Shown piece by piece: positions 8,514 to 17,337 of a DNA stretch of 64,000 nucleotides. The notes below the pieces were generated by a model. That model was not told where the DNA came from. It ran no database searches and saw only the letters and a program-made list of their open reading frames with translations. The position numbers and the translations under genes were made by a program. The stretch lies in contig JADKJR010000004.1 in NCBI GenBank assembly GCA_016720925.1, forward strand, positions 186,001 to 250,000, written 5' to 3'. Source of the stretch: Betaproteobacteria bacterium (lineage in GTDB: Bacteria; Pseudomonadota; Gammaproteobacteria; Burkholderiales; Usitatibacteraceae). Each line of letters begins with the position of its first letter. Positions within the stretch are counted from its first letter, which is position 1.

Positions 8514-8605
8514 GGCGCGGTGCTTCCGCCAAAACTTTGCGCGCGCTCGAAACGCGCGCTGCTTCGCGAATATTCTGATATTCGGCGGTACTCGTCGGTT
8601 GTCAC
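8510..8605 (-). CDS. Mini-ORF 1 overlapping the hpnC stop (31 codons)
   Basis: A GTG at 8605 overlaps the hpnC TGA (GTGA) and opens a 31-codon frame starting VTTDEYRR and ending SFGGSTAP. Its stop overlaps the ATG of mini-ORF 2. Start-to-start distance is 92 bp, the same as from mini-ORF 2 to hpnD. The GTGACAACCGACGAGTAC start is the most diverged of the three start copies. The simplest reading is that this marks an old hpnD start position next to hpnC, with later duplications pushing hpnD away. Confidence 0.4.
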   Translation of the reverse strand: MTTDEYRRISEYSRSSARFERAQSFGGSTAP

Positions 8606-9423
8606 TGTAAAACCAGTGCGCGTGGCGCAATTTTTAGCCAGTCCCACTTGGTGAGTTGTGGTCGGTGTCTGAATACGTCCCCGTGTGCCTCGTCAATCTT
8701 GTCGAGAATCGTCCTGCCGCCGGCGATGATCATTCGCAATTCTGCGCCCATGCGACCCGGAAGAGTTCGGCCAAGCGGGCGACCGTCGTCCATCATGCCG
8801 CGTGCCCGTTCACATTGAAATGCCATCATGCGTTGCCATGACTCACTGCTGCATTGCGCCGCAATGTCGTGGTCGCTCAATCCAAACCGGGCCAGGTCTT
8901 CCTGTGGCAAATAGACGCGACCACCGGCATTTTTTTTCCAGTCGATGCCCACATCCTGCCAATGATTGATGAGTTGCAGCGCGGAACAAATTGAATCGCT
9001 CCAAATCAGGTTTTGCGGGGCCGCCAGTCGATACAGGTGCAGTAATAGCCGGCCAATCGGATTCGCAGACCGGCGGCAGTAGTCCATCAACTCCGCAAAA
9101 TCGGCGTATCGCGTCTTGGTAACGTCCTGAAGAAATGCATCAATGAGATCGCGAAATAGTTGAATCGGCAATGCATGCTCGCGGATGATCTCCGCAAGTT
9201 GCACAAACAGCGAATTCGAGGACTCAACACCTGTGGCGATCAGATCCAGCTCGCGGTGGTAATCATTGAGCATTGCCTGGCGCTCAGGAATTGTCAACGA
9301 TCCCTCGTCTGCAAAATCATCCGCGGAGCGCGCAAACGCATAAATGATCTCGACAGAAGGCCGTAGATGCCGAGGCAGGAGCCAGGACGCTACCGGGAAG
9401 TTCTCGTAATGGTCGACAGGCAC
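8602..9423 (-). CDS. hpnC: Hydroxysqualene synthase
   Basis: 273 aa, squalene/phytoene synthase family. Aspartate-rich motif AFARSADDFADEG and second motif LINHWQDVGIDW...RVYLP are present. HpnC converts presqualene diphosphate to hydroxysqualene. I chose the GTG at 9423 because it gives the family N-terminus VPVDHYENFPVASWLLP. The longer frame upstream adds residues not seen in the family. No good Shine-Dalgarno precedes it. First gene of the hpnC-(mini-ORFs)-hpnD-hpnE-SDR operon. No squalene-hopene cyclase gene lies in this window, so the fate of squalene (hopanoids or other) is not shown here. Confidence 0.92.
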   Translation of the reverse strand: MPVDHYENFPVASWLLPRHLRPSVEIIYAFARSADDFADEGSLTIPERQAMLNDYHRELDLIATGVESSNSLFVQLAEIIREHALPIQLFRDLIDAFLQDVTKTRYADFAELMDYCRRSANPIGRLLLHLYRLAAPQNLIWSDSICSALQLINHWQDVGIDWKKNAGGRVYLPQEDLARFGLSDHDIAAQCSSESWQRMMAFQCERARGMMDDGRPLGRTLPGRMGAELRMIIAGGRTILDKIDEAHGDVFRHRPQLTKWDWLKIAPRALVLQ

Positions 9424-9451
9424 TTGCGGGCAGAGTTGGATGAGTTGGCGA

Positions 9452-9457
9452 ATTATA
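9452..9457 (-). promoter_or_regulatory. Candidate -10 element for the squalene operon
   Basis: A perfect TATAAT on the minus strand, 29 bp before the hpnC GTG start. No convincing -35 at 16-18 bp spacing is visible, so this is tentative. Confidence 0.4.
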
Positions 9458-9591
9458 TTTGCAAAACAAGCACTTTCGCGCCGCAATTGGGAACAAAAAA
9501 GGCGGCTCTTATACGCGAACGGGGGTGGTTTGCGGTAAAATGCGCGCGTTAATGCTGCAAAAAAGCGGTAAAAAGCAATTCGTAAATCTGG

Positions 9592-9676
9592 GCGAAAGTG
9601 GCGGAATTGGTAGACGCACTGGATTTAGGTTCCAGCGCCTTACGGCGTGGGGGTTCGAGTCCCTTCTTTCGCACCA
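9592..9676 (+). tRNA. tRNA-Leu (anticodon UAG)
   Basis: 85 nt. The acceptor GCGAAAG pairs with CTTTCGC and the CCA end is encoded. The anticodon stem CTGGA/TCCAG encloses loop TTTAGGT, giving UAG. A long variable arm (class II) and TTCGAGT T-loop are present. It lies just upstream of tig, with no gene between. Confidence 0.97.
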
Positions 9677-9773
9677 CGAACAATCTTTCACCTCTCAGCG
9701 CATATCACGATTGCGGTCGATAAGGCCTGCAATTCCTGCCACCGCGCAAGGTGCCAATGTACTAAGGAATTTC

Positions 9774-11096
9774 ATGCAAGCACAAGCCAATACCCCCATC
9801 GCCACAACAGCGAGTCGCCTTGAGCGGAATCTGATCCTATCGTTGCCGGCGGTTGAGATCGAATCACAGATCACGACGCGGCTCAGGCAGATTGCGCGTA
9901 CCGCCAAGATGTCAGGCTTTCGTCCCGGCAAGGTCCCATTCAATATTGTCGCCAACCAATACGGTTTCCAGGTCAGGCAGGAAGTCATGTCGGATGCGGT
10001 GCAGAAGTGCTTTGCTGATGCAGTCAGGGGACAAAATCTTCGGGTCGCTGGTTATCCGCGCTTTGCACCTGCCAATTCCGGGGACTCCGCGGACAAGTTT
10101 GAATTCACGGCGACGTTTGAAGTCTATCCCGATGTGAAACTGGGGTCGCTTTCCGGCTTGAAGCTCAATCGCCCGGTGGCCGAGGTGATGGACAAGGACG
10201 TCGACAACACGCTTGAAACGCTGCGTAAACAGCGAGCGAGTTACGACAAGACCGATCGCGCTGCCGAAAAAGGCGACTTCCTGGTGGTCGATTTTCGCGG
10301 CACCCTGAATGACGAACCGTTCAAGGGCGGCGAGGCTGAGAATTTCGGTGTGGTATTGGGTGAAGGCCGGATGTTGCCCGATTTTGAAGCCGCCTTGCTC
10401 GGCATGAAGGGTGATGATGCGAAAACATTTGACCTGACTTTTCCCGCTGATTACCAGGAAGAACTCGCCGGCAAAACCGTGCAGTTTTCGGTGACGGTGA
10501 AAGTGGTCAATGCACCAAAACTCCCCCCGGTGGATGCGGATTTCGCGAAAACGCTTGGCGTGACGGATGGCAATATCGCGACGATGCGCGCCGAAATCAA
10601 GGCAAATCTCGAACGCGAGTTGAAAAAACGTATTCAGTCCAAAACTAAGGACCAGGTGATGGAGGCCTTGGCATCTGTTTCCGAATTGGAGTTGCCGCGT
10701 TCATTGGTGGACATGGAAGTCGGGCGTCTGCAAGAGCAGGCGGTCAAGGATCTTGAATCTCGCGGCATGACCACCAAGGATTTGCAGTTGCCTCCGGAAT
10801 TGTTTGTCGAGCGGGCTGAAAAGCGCGTAAAGCTGGGGTTGGTGCTGAGTGAAGTGGTCAAGCAGAATGATCTCAAAGCCAAGCCGGAACAAATCCGGGC
10901 GATTGTCGAAGAGCACGCTGAAAGTTTTGAGGATCCGAAGCAGATGGTTCGCTGGTATTACAGCGACCAATCGCGATTGGCTGAGGTTGAGGCGATGGTG
11001 CTTGAAGACAATGTCGTGGAGTGGGCCGCGCAATCCATGGATGTGGCAACGGTTACGCAATCGTTCGACGAAATCATGGAGATCATCCGCACATGA
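9774..11096 (+). CDS. tig: Trigger factor, ribosome-associated chaperone and prolyl isomerase
   Basis: 440 aa. The N-terminal ribosome-binding domain carries the signature GFRPGKVP (about residues 43-50). The FKBP-type isomerase domain is central (about 155-240) and the helical C-terminal chaperone domain follows. ATG at 9774 has AAGGA 6 nt upstream; the in-frame extension upstream runs back through tRNA-Leu and is not coding. The stop overlaps the clpP start (ATGA), so tig and clpP are translationally coupled, and clpX and lon follow, the usual order for this region in proteobacteria. Confidence 0.97.
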   Translation: MQAQANTPIATTASRLERNLILSLPAVEIESQITTRLRQIARTAKMSGFRPGKVPFNIVANQYGFQVRQEVMSDAVQKCFADAVRGQNLRVAGYPRFAPANSGDSADKFEFTATFEVYPDVKLGSLSGLKLNRPVAEVMDKDVDNTLETLRKQRASYDKTDRAAEKGDFLVVDFRGTLNDEPFKGGEAENFGVVLGEGRMLPDFEAALLGMKGDDAKTFDLTFPADYQEELAGKTVQFSVTVKVVNAPKLPPVDADFAKTLGVTDGNIATMRAEIKANLERELKKRIQSKTKDQVMEALASVSELELPRSLVDMEVGRLQEQAVKDLESRGMTTKDLQLPPELFVERAEKRVKLGLVLSEVVKQNDLKAKPEQIRAIVEEHAESFEDPKQMVRWYYSDQSRLAEVEAMVLEDNVVEWAAQSMDVATVTQSFDEIMEIIRT

Positions 11097-11779
11097 AGCG
11101 CAACAGAGGATTCAGCGACTTCCAGTCTCACGCCTATGACTTGACCGGGATGGCACCGGGTGACGGTGATTTTGCCGAGACACGTGGACTTGGTTACATC
11201 CCGATGGTCATTGAGCAGTCGGGACGGGGCGAGCGGGCGTTTGATATTTATTCGCGCCTCCTGAAGGAGCGCGTGGTTTTTTTGGTGGGCGAAGTCAATG
11301 ACGCCACGGCCAACTTGATTGTTGCGCAAATGCTTTTCCTGGAATCCGACAACCCGGACAAGGAAATTTCGCTCTACATCAATTCCCCGGGTGGCTCTGT
11401 CACCGCAGGCTTGGCGATCTACGACACCATGCAGTTCATCAAGCCCGACGTCGCAACGCTTTGTACAGGATTTGCAGCAAGCATGGGTGCGTTCTTGCTG
11501 GCAGCCGGTACAAAGGGCAAACGCTATTGCCTGCCGAATTCGCGTGTAATGATTCATCAGGTCTCGGGTGGCTTTCGTGGGCAGGCGTCGGATATTGCGA
11601 TTCATGCCAAGGAGACTCTGTTCCTGAAGAATCGCCTCAATGAGATCATGGCCAAGCATACGGGCCAGTCGATTGAGGTGGTGGAACGGGATACAGATCG
11701 AGACAATTTCCTGTCCGCGGAGGATTCGTTGAAATACGGTATCATCGATAAAATCCTGGAAAGTCGCCACCAGTTGTGA
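11093..11779 (+). CDS. clpP: ATP-dependent Clp protease proteolytic subunit
   Basis: 228 aa. Serine protease of the ClpP family: catalytic Ser in GFAASMGAFLL, His in RVMIHQ, and Asp in the RDTDRDN segment near the C-terminus. The family core starts at about LGYIPMVIEQSGRGERAFD; the ATG at 11093 adds roughly 35 residues, a length consistent with a propeptide or N-terminal extension. It assembles as a tetradecamer and works with ClpX, encoded 112 bp downstream. Start codon overlaps the tig stop. Confidence 0.97.
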   Translation: MKRNRGFSDFQSHAYDLTGMAPGDGDFAETRGLGYIPMVIEQSGRGERAFDIYSRLLKERVVFLVGEVNDATANLIVAQMLFLESDNPDKEISLYINSPGGSVTAGLAIYDTMQFIKPDVATLCTGFAASMGAFLLAAGTKGKRYCLPNSRVMIHQVSGGFRGQASDIAIHAKETLFLKNRLNEIMAKHTGQSIEVVERDTDRDNFLSAEDSLKYGIIDKILESRHQL

Positions 11780-11891
11780 CGGGTTCCAGTCGTGAAACAA
11801 GCGCGTTTTTTGCTTTCTCGTTGAGATGTAATCGAACGGACAGAGCGAACAGCGTGGCAATAGATTGGCATGGGTTGAAACGGGCGCATCA

Positions 11892-13157
11892 ATGACGGAA
11901 AAAGTTGGCGAAAAACTGCTTTATTGTTCCTTTTGCGGCAAGAGCCAGCACGAGGTCAGGAAGCTGATTGCCGGTCCATCTGTATTCATATGCGACGAAT
12001 GCATCGACCTGTGCAATGACATCATTCGCGAGGAAGCACAAAGCGATCCGAACACGAAATCCACCAAGAGCGATCTGCCGACACCGCTGGAAATTTGCGA
12101 TATCCTCGATCAATACGTAATCGATCAGGTTCAGGCCAAGAAAATATTGTCGGTAGCGGTATACAACCACTACAAACGACTGAAAACCGGCGCCAAAGAT
12201 GGTGAAGTGGAGCTGGCGAAATCAAATATTTTGCTGATCGGACCCACTGGTTCAGGCAAAACCTTGCTCGCGCAGACATTGGCGCGTTTGCTGAATGTAC
12301 CGTTCGTTATCGCCGATGCGACGACGCTGACCGAAGCCGGTTACGTCGGCGAAGATGTCGAAAACATCATTCAGAAGCTGCTGCAAAAGTGCGATTACGA
12401 CGTCGATAAAGCGCAACGGGGCATTGTATATATCGATGAAATCGACAAAATCTCACGTAAGTCAGATAACCCTTCTATTACGCGGGATGTGAGTGGCGAG
12501 GGCGTGCAACAAGCATTATTGAAGTTGATCGAGGGCACGATCGCATCGGTTCCCCCTCAGGGTGGGCGGAAGCACCCCAATCAGGAATTTGTGCAGATTG
12601 ACACCACCAACATTTTGTTTATCTGTGGTGGGGCGTTCGGTGGTCTGGAAAAGGTGATTCAGAACCGCACGGACAAAGTCGGGATCGGTTTTGGCGCGGA
12701 TGTTCGCAGCGGAAAAGACCGCGAGGCCCGCAACCAGTTGCTTCGCGATGTTGAACCGGAAGACCTGATCAAGTACGGTCTGATTCCTGAATTTGTGGGC
12801 CGCCTGCCGGTTGTGGCGACGCTTGAAGAGTTGGATATCAAGGCGCTGGTGCGAATCCTGACTGAGCCGAAAAATGCGCTGACCAAACAATATGAAAAGC
12901 TGTTTGCGATGGAAAATGTCAATCTGGAGTTCCGTGAGGGGGCTTTGGGCGCCATCGCCAAGCGCGCGCTTGAGCGCAAAACTGGTGCACGTGGCCTGCG
13001 CTCTATCATTGAACACGCTTTGCTGGATGTGATGTTTGAATTGCCCTCCTTGAGTAACGTCGAAAAAGTTGTTGTCGACGAGGGAACCATCAAGGGCGAG
13101 CAACAGCCGCTGCTCATCTATTCGGACAAGCACAAGGTGGCGGGTGCGCAGTCCTAG
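11892..13157 (+). CDS. clpX: ATP-dependent Clp protease ATP-binding subunit
   Basis: 421 aa. N-terminal zinc-binding domain with CxxC pairs (YCSFC and CDEC) for substrate and adaptor binding, then an AAA+ module with Walker A GPTGSGKT, Walker B VYIDEIDK and the arginine-finger region. ClpX unfolds substrates, including tmRNA-tagged ones, for ClpP; the tmRNA gene itself is also in this window. ATG at 11892 begins the usual MTEKVGEK N-terminus; the frame open upstream is not family-like. Confidence 0.97.
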   Translation: MTEKVGEKLLYCSFCGKSQHEVRKLIAGPSVFICDECIDLCNDIIREEAQSDPNTKSTKSDLPTPLEICDILDQYVIDQVQAKKILSVAVYNHYKRLKTGAKDGEVELAKSNILLIGPTGSGKTLLAQTLARLLNVPFVIADATTLTEAGYVGEDVENIIQKLLQKCDYDVDKAQRGIVYIDEIDKISRKSDNPSITRDVSGEGVQQALLKLIEGTIASVPPQGGRKHPNQEFVQIDTTNILFICGGAFGGLEKVIQNRTDKVGIGFGADVRSGKDREARNQLLRDVEPEDLIKYGLIPEFVGRLPVVATLEELDIKALVRILTEPKNALTKQYEKLFAMENVNLEFREGALGAIAKRALERKTGARGLRSIIEHALLDVMFELPSLSNVEKVVVDEGTIKGEQQPLLIYSDKHKVAGAQS

Positions 13158-13308
13158 CCGAGCGCACTTCACGCAAATGCGCGATGGATTGTTCGCGCCC
13201 CAGTCATCAAAGTGCGAATTTCCACTGCAGGGCGATTGCGCGCCAAGCCTCGCGGAGCAGCCATCCATGGCGCAGCAGATCCGGATTCTCCCTGCCTCGG
13301 GCAAAACC

Positions 13309-13337
13309 CTTGTGAATTGTCGCGTCGCCTCCATCTA
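13309..13337 (+). promoter_or_regulatory. Sigma-32 (heat-shock) promoter for lon
   Basis: CTTGTGA at 13309-13315, preceded by CC, a 13-bp spacer, then CTCCATCTA at 13329-13337. The consensus is CTTGAAA, 11-16 bp, CCCCATNT. It ends 42 bp before the lon ATG, in the 222-bp clpX-lon gap, and lon is a known heat-shock gene in other proteobacteria. Confidence 0.6.
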
Positions 13338-13379
13338 CCGGATTATTGTCTTTCACTTTGTTTTTCCAAGGACGCAATC

Positions 13380-15788
13380 ATGAGCCCTATCCCTGAATCC
13401 GACGCATCCATAATCCTGCCGCTATTGCCATTGCGAGATGTCGTCGTGTTTCCGCATATGGTAATTCCGCTGTTTGTCGGGCGCCCAAAGTCAATCAAGG
13501 CGCTTGAAGCCGCAATGGAGGAGGGGAAAAACGTCGTTCTGATTGCCCAGAAGTCGGCGGCAAACGACGACCCGACGCCAGAGGATTTATACGATGTAGG
13601 TTCAGTCGCAAGCATCCTTCAAATGCTGAAGCTGCCGGATGGTACGGTCAAGGTGCTGGTGGAGGGCGTCCATCGCGCCCGCATCAAGCAGGTGTTGAAT
13701 GTGAAGGAGAACTACGAGGCCGAGGTTACGCCGATACTGCAGGGAGATGGCGACAACAACGAAGTCGAGGCGATGCGACGCAGTTTGTTTGCCCAATTCG
13801 ATCAGTACGTCAAGCTCAATAAGAAGATTCCACCGGAAGTATTGACCTCCCTGTCTGGAATTGAGAGCGCGAGCCGCCTGTCCGATACTATCGCCGCGCA
13901 TCTTCCGTTGAAGCTCGAACAGAAGCAACAGATCCTGGAGAATTTCGATGTGCCTTCGCGTCTGGAACAACTGCTTGGCCTGCTTGAAACGGAAATCGAC
14001 ATTCTGCAGGTCGAAAAGCGCATCCGCGGTCGCGTCAAGCGCCAAATGGAGAAGTCGCAACGTGAGTACTACCTGAACGAACAGGTGAAGGCCATCCAGA
14101 AGGAGCTTGGCGAAACCGAGGAAGGTGCCGACATCGATGAGTTGGAAAAGAAGATAAAGGCGGCGCACATGCCCAAGGAGGCACGTGCCAAGGCCGAGGC
14201 GGAATTGAAAAAACTCAAGTTGATGTCGCCGATGTCTGCGGAAGCGACCGTCGTGCGGAACTACATCGATACTGTCGTTGCGTTGCCGTGGAAGAAAAAA
14301 ACGAAAGTGAGTTCGGATCTGGCAAACGCCGAGAAAGTCCTCGATGCCGATCACTATGGGCTTGAAAAGGTGAAGGAGAGGATCGTTGAGTATCTTGCAG
14401 TGCAGAGCCGCGTTGAAAAGCTGAAGGCCCCAATCCTCTGCCTTGTCGGGCCGCCCGGCGTCGGCAAAACCTCGCTCGGTCAGTCAATCGCCAAAGCCAC
14501 CAATCGAAAGTTTGTACGCATGTCGTTGGGTGGTGTGCGTGATGAAGCCGAGATTCGCGGTCACCGACGCACCTACATCGGCTCAATGCCGGGGAAGATT
14601 TTGCAGAACATGAGCAAGGTGGGGGTCAGAAACCCGTTATTTCTACTTGATGAAGTGGACAAGATGGGAATGGACTTCCGCGGCGACCCCGCGAGCGCGT
14701 TGCTCGAAGTGCTCGATCCGGAACAAAATCATACGTTTCAGGATCATTATGTCGAAGTGGATTTTGATTTATCTGACGTAATGTTCGTGGCTACGTCGAA
14801 TTCTTTCAATATTCCGCCGGCTTTGCTTGATCGCATGGAAGTCATCCGCCTTTCCGGATATACGGAAGACGAAAAGGTGCATATTTCCCGCCAGTATTTG
14901 CTGCCAAAGCAAATGAAGGCCAATGGCGTCAAAGAAGAAGAGCTGAATATTGCCGATCACGCGCTTCGCGACATCACCCGCTATTACACCCGCGAGGCAG
15001 GTGTGCGTGGAATGGATCGGGAAATTGCAAGAATTTGCCGCAAAGTGGTGAAATCGCAACTCACCAAGAAAAAAGAAGGCAAGGTGCAGGTCACGATCAA
15101 GAATCTCGACAAATATCTTGGTGTGCGTCGCTATTCATATGGCATCGCTGAGAAGGCCAATCAGATCGGACAGGTAACAGGACTCGCATGGACTGAAGTA
15201 GGTGGCGAATTGTTGACCGTGGAAGCGGCCAAATTGCCGGGGAAAGGCAAAGTGGATACGACAGGCAAACTCGGCGAAGTTATGCAGGAATCCATCAAGG
15301 CCGCGATCTCGGTCGTACGCTCGCGTGCCAAGGGGTTGGGTATTGCGGAAGATTTTTACGAAAAAAATGATCTTCACATCCACCTGCCGGAGGGCGCGAC
15401 CCCGAAGGATGGTCCGAGCGCGGGCGTCGCCATCACGACAGCGCTGGTATCCGTATTGACGGGCATACCGGTTCGATGCGATGTGGCGATGACGGGCGAG
15501 ATCACCTTGCGGGGAGAGGTATTGCCAATTGGCGGCCTGAAGGAAAAATTGCTGGCAGCTGCACGTGGGGGCATCAAGACAGTTCTGATTCCGGAAGAAA
15601 ATCAGAAAGACCTGGTGGAAATACCGAACGAAATCACCAAGGACCTTACGATTGTGCCGGTACGCTGGATTGACAAAGTACTCGAAATGGCGCTCGAACG
15701 CCTGCCGGTTCCGCTTGTTGAATCTGTCGAGGTGCCTGGTGCATCAGTCGCACCGGTGAAAGATGCAGCGGCGGTTACCAAACATTGA
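13380..15788 (+). CDS. lon: ATP-dependent protease Lon (LonA)
   Basis: 802 aa. N-terminal LON substrate-binding domain (about residues 12-205), a coiled region, AAA+ domain with Walker A GPPGVGKT (about 360) and Walker B LFLLDEVDK, and the C-terminal protease domain with catalytic Ser in PKDGPSAG and a Lys in GGLKEKLLAA. ATG at 13380 follows an AAGGA ribosome-binding site; the frame is open upstream but the added residues are not Lon-like. Degrades misfolded and regulatory proteins in the cytoplasm. Likely heat-shock controlled from the promoter at 13309. Confidence 0.98.
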   Translation: MSPIPESDASIILPLLPLRDVVVFPHMVIPLFVGRPKSIKALEAAMEEGKNVVLIAQKSAANDDPTPEDLYDVGSVASILQMLKLPDGTVKVLVEGVHRARIKQVLNVKENYEAEVTPILQGDGDNNEVEAMRRSLFAQFDQYVKLNKKIPPEVLTSLSGIESASRLSDTIAAHLPLKLEQKQQILENFDVPSRLEQLLGLLETEIDILQVEKRIRGRVKRQMEKSQREYYLNEQVKAIQKELGETEEGADIDELEKKIKAAHMPKEARAKAEAELKKLKLMSPMSAEATVVRNYIDTVVALPWKKKTKVSSDLANAEKVLDADHYGLEKVKERIVEYLAVQSRVEKLKAPILCLVGPPGVGKTSLGQSIAKATNRKFVRMSLGGVRDEAEIRGHRRTYIGSMPGKILQNMSKVGVRNPLFLLDEVDKMGMDFRGDPASALLEVLDPEQNHTFQDHYVEVDFDLSDVMFVATSNSFNIPPALLDRMEVIRLSGYTEDEKVHISRQYLLPKQMKANGVKEEELNIADHALRDITRYYTREAGVRGMDREIARICRKVVKSQLTKKKEGKVQVTIKNLDKYLGVRRYSYGIAEKANQIGQVTGLAWTEVGGELLTVEAAKLPGKGKVDTTGKLGEVMQESIKAAISVVRSRAKGLGIAEDFYEKNDLHIHLPEGATPKDGPSAGVAITTALVSVLTGIPVRCDVAMTGEITLRGEVLPIGGLKEKLLAAARGGIKTVLIPEENQKDLVEIPNEITKDLTIVPVRWIDKVLEMALERLPVPLVESVEVPGASVAPVKDAAAVTKH

Positions 15789-15874
15789 GCGCGCCTTTTC
15801 GGTGATGGTAGGCGGGTGTGTTGTCAATCATCGCTCCTGATCGGGCCAATCGCGTTGGGTCTTGATTTCCGTGC

Positions 15875-15904
15875 TTGACACATTGATTTGCAAATTGCTA
15901 TAAA
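15875..15904 (+). promoter_or_regulatory. Sigma-70 promoter upstream of hupB
   Basis: TTGACA at 15875-15880, 18-bp spacer, TATAAA at 15899-15904. It is the best sigma-70 match in the lon-hupB gap and could drive hupB plus the two tRNAs that follow. Confidence 0.65.
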
Positions 15905-16041
15905 AACAAATCAGCCCAAGCATTCATTTGCGGTCTCTATGGATTAGAATCTTGCCATTGCAATCAGTTTCAAGCGTCAATCCGTCTGTGCGTGTTTTGA
16001 ACAGGCGTCATCAAGAAAATCTTTGAGGAAGGGTCCTTCAC

Positions 16042-16314
16042 GTGAACAAATCCGAATTAATTGAATCAGTAGCAAAATCCGCCGATATTTCGAAAGCCGC
16101 AGCACAGCGAGCGTTGGATTCAATGGTCACCGCAATCAGGGTTTCCCTGAAACGCGGACAAATGGTGACCTTGGTGGGATTCGGCACGTTCTATGTAGGC
16201 AAGCGCAAAGCCCGCGCCGGACGCAATCCACGTACTGGTGACGCGATCAAGATTTCCGCGGCAAAAGTCCCGAAGTTCAGAGCTGGTAAAGCGCTGAAAG
16301 ATGCGCTAAACTAG
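16042..16314 (+). CDS. hupB: DNA-binding protein HU
   Basis: 90 aa, the standard length for HU. It begins with MNKSELIESVAKSADISK and contains the DNA-binding arm motif RNPRTGD. HU bends and compacts DNA as a dimer. GTG start at 16042 is preceded by GAGGAAGG. Location directly after lon is conserved in many proteobacteria. Transcription may continue into tRNA-Val, which starts 8 nt after the stop. Confidence 0.96.
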   Translation: MNKSELIESVAKSADISKAAAQRALDSMVTAIRVSLKRGQMVTLVGFGTFYVGKRKARAGRNPRTGDAIKISAAKVPKFRAGKALKDALN

Positions 16315-16322
16315 TCGGCTTC

Positions 16323-16397
16323 GGGTGCTTAGCTCAGCTGGTAGAGCGTCGCCCTTACAAGGCGAATGTCGGGGTTCGAGCCCCTCAGCACCCACCA
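16323..16397 (+). tRNA. tRNA-Val (anticodon UAC)
   Basis: 75 nt with encoded CCA. Acceptor GGGTGCT/AGCACCC; anticodon stem TCGCC/GGCGA around loop CTTACAA gives UAC. Begins 8 nt after the hupB stop. Confidence 0.97.
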
Positions 16398-16447
16398 GAT
16401 AGTTTCAAGCAGTAAGTTGGTTTTGCTTTAAGTGCAGACCGGTTCAT

Positions 16448-16524
16448 GGAGTGGTAGTTCAGTTGGTTAGAATACCGGCCTGTCACGCCGGGGGTCGCGG
16501 GTTCGAGTCCCGTCCACTCCGCCA
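16448..16524 (+). tRNA. tRNA-Asp (anticodon GUC)
   Basis: 77 nt with encoded CCA. Acceptor GGAGTGG/CCACTCC; anticodon stem CCGGC/GCCGG around loop CTGTCAC gives GUC. Followed at once by a terminator. Confidence 0.97.
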
Positions 16525-16531
16525 ATACAAG

Positions 16532-16559
16532 AAGCCTCGCGGTTTTGCGAGGCTTTTTT
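16532..16559 (+). terminator. Rho-independent terminator after tRNA-Asp
   Basis: Perfect stem AAGCCTCGC/GCGAGGCTT with a short loop, followed by a run of six T. Ends the hupB-tRNA-Val-tRNA-Asp unit. Confidence 0.9.
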
Positions 16560-16714
16560 CATTGTAATGCGCTACGACCGATACCAAAGTTACCGACGTT
16601 GTACGACCAGACTATGTGGTCACGGCAGGTGCAGCCAATTGACTGAAGCAAAGTGACGCGATCAGTGCCTTCGCGGATCAAAAGTCGGATCGGATTGATT
16701 TAATATGTTGAATC

Positions 16715-17326
16715 ATGATCACGGCCATCCCATGTGAAACTGTGCCAGGCAATCCGGATTTTCGGTGCCTTGGCAGCATTGCGCGCATTCAGGTTGATTT
16801 GCGTTACGCAAGTCCGAAAAATTTCATTGGCCGGGATCTGTATTCGCCGCTTGACTGTGCCTGGCTGCATCGAGACGCGGCGCAAGGGCTGGAAAAATCG
16901 CTCGCGTGGCTTTTCTCGCAACGCGCCGACTTGAGTCTGTTGGTGCTCGATGCGCTTCGTCCCCAGCGAGTACAGGAACAGCTTTGGGCCGCGTTGCAAG
17001 GCACCGATTTGCAGATGTATTTGGCGAGCCCCGCGCGTGGCTCGATCCATTCATTTGGGATGGCTGTCGATGTTACGCTTGTTGATCACCAAGGACGCGA
17101 GCTTGATATGGGTACGCCGTTTGATGACCTTAGCGGGTTGTCGCATCCCGCCAGTGAAAGTGAGTTCCTGACGAGTGGTAGATTGACCATGCAGCAAGTC
17201 GACAATCGCCGTTTACTTCGCGATGCAATGAAACACGGAGGCTTTGCCGGCATTAACACAGAGTGGTGGCATTTCGATTGCGGCGATCGCAATCTGGTTC
17301 GCGCGACATATCCCCGTGTCATGTAA
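16715..17326 (+). CDS. D-alanyl-D-alanine dipeptidase (VanX/DdpX family, M15D)
   Basis: 203 aa. Zinc peptidase of family M15: the SIHSFGMAVDVTL segment carries the first zinc His and Asp (SxHxxGxAxD), and EWWHFD carries the catalytic Glu and last zinc His. Hydrolyses D-Ala-D-Ala, either for recycling of wall-derived dipeptide as with DdpX or for resistance as with VanX. No vanH/vanA-type ligase or VanS/VanR pair is near, so recycling is likelier. No signal peptide, so cytoplasmic. The neighbours (PBP4-type carboxypeptidase, LD-carboxypeptidase) also act on peptidoglycan peptides. Confidence 0.88.
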   Translation: MITAIPCETVPGNPDFRCLGSIARIQVDLRYASPKNFIGRDLYSPLDCAWLHRDAAQGLEKSLAWLFSQRADLSLLVLDALRPQRVQEQLWAALQGTDLQMYLASPARGSIHSFGMAVDVTLVDHQGRELDMGTPFDDLSGLSHPASESEFLTSGRLTMQQVDNRRLLRDAMKHGGFAGINTEWWHFDCGDRNLVRATYPRVM

Positions 17327-17337
17327 CAATTTACTAA

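Larger units (their letters stand above)
8400..8605 (-). repeat. 92-bp tandem repeat of the hpnD start region (three start copies)
   Basis: Start motifs occur at 8605, 8513 and 8421, each exactly 92 bp apart. The two downstream copies share a core of roughly 42 bp: TTTTGGCGGA, a variable ACC-rich stretch, then ATGACGCCA-ACGA-TACTGCC. The 48-50 bp between cores have diverged. As 92 is not a multiple of 3, successive copies lie in different frames. Confidence 0.8.

Noticed and set aside
13602..14354. Long antisense frames inside lon, and similar ones in clpX, gyrA, rpsA and ugd
   Set aside because: Mirror frames typical of GC-rich coding DNA; the sense genes are certain.
16715..17326. Vancomycin-type resistance gene
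   Set aside because: No vanH, vanA-type ligase or VanRS pair nearby; a D-Ala-D-Ala recycling dipeptidase fits better.
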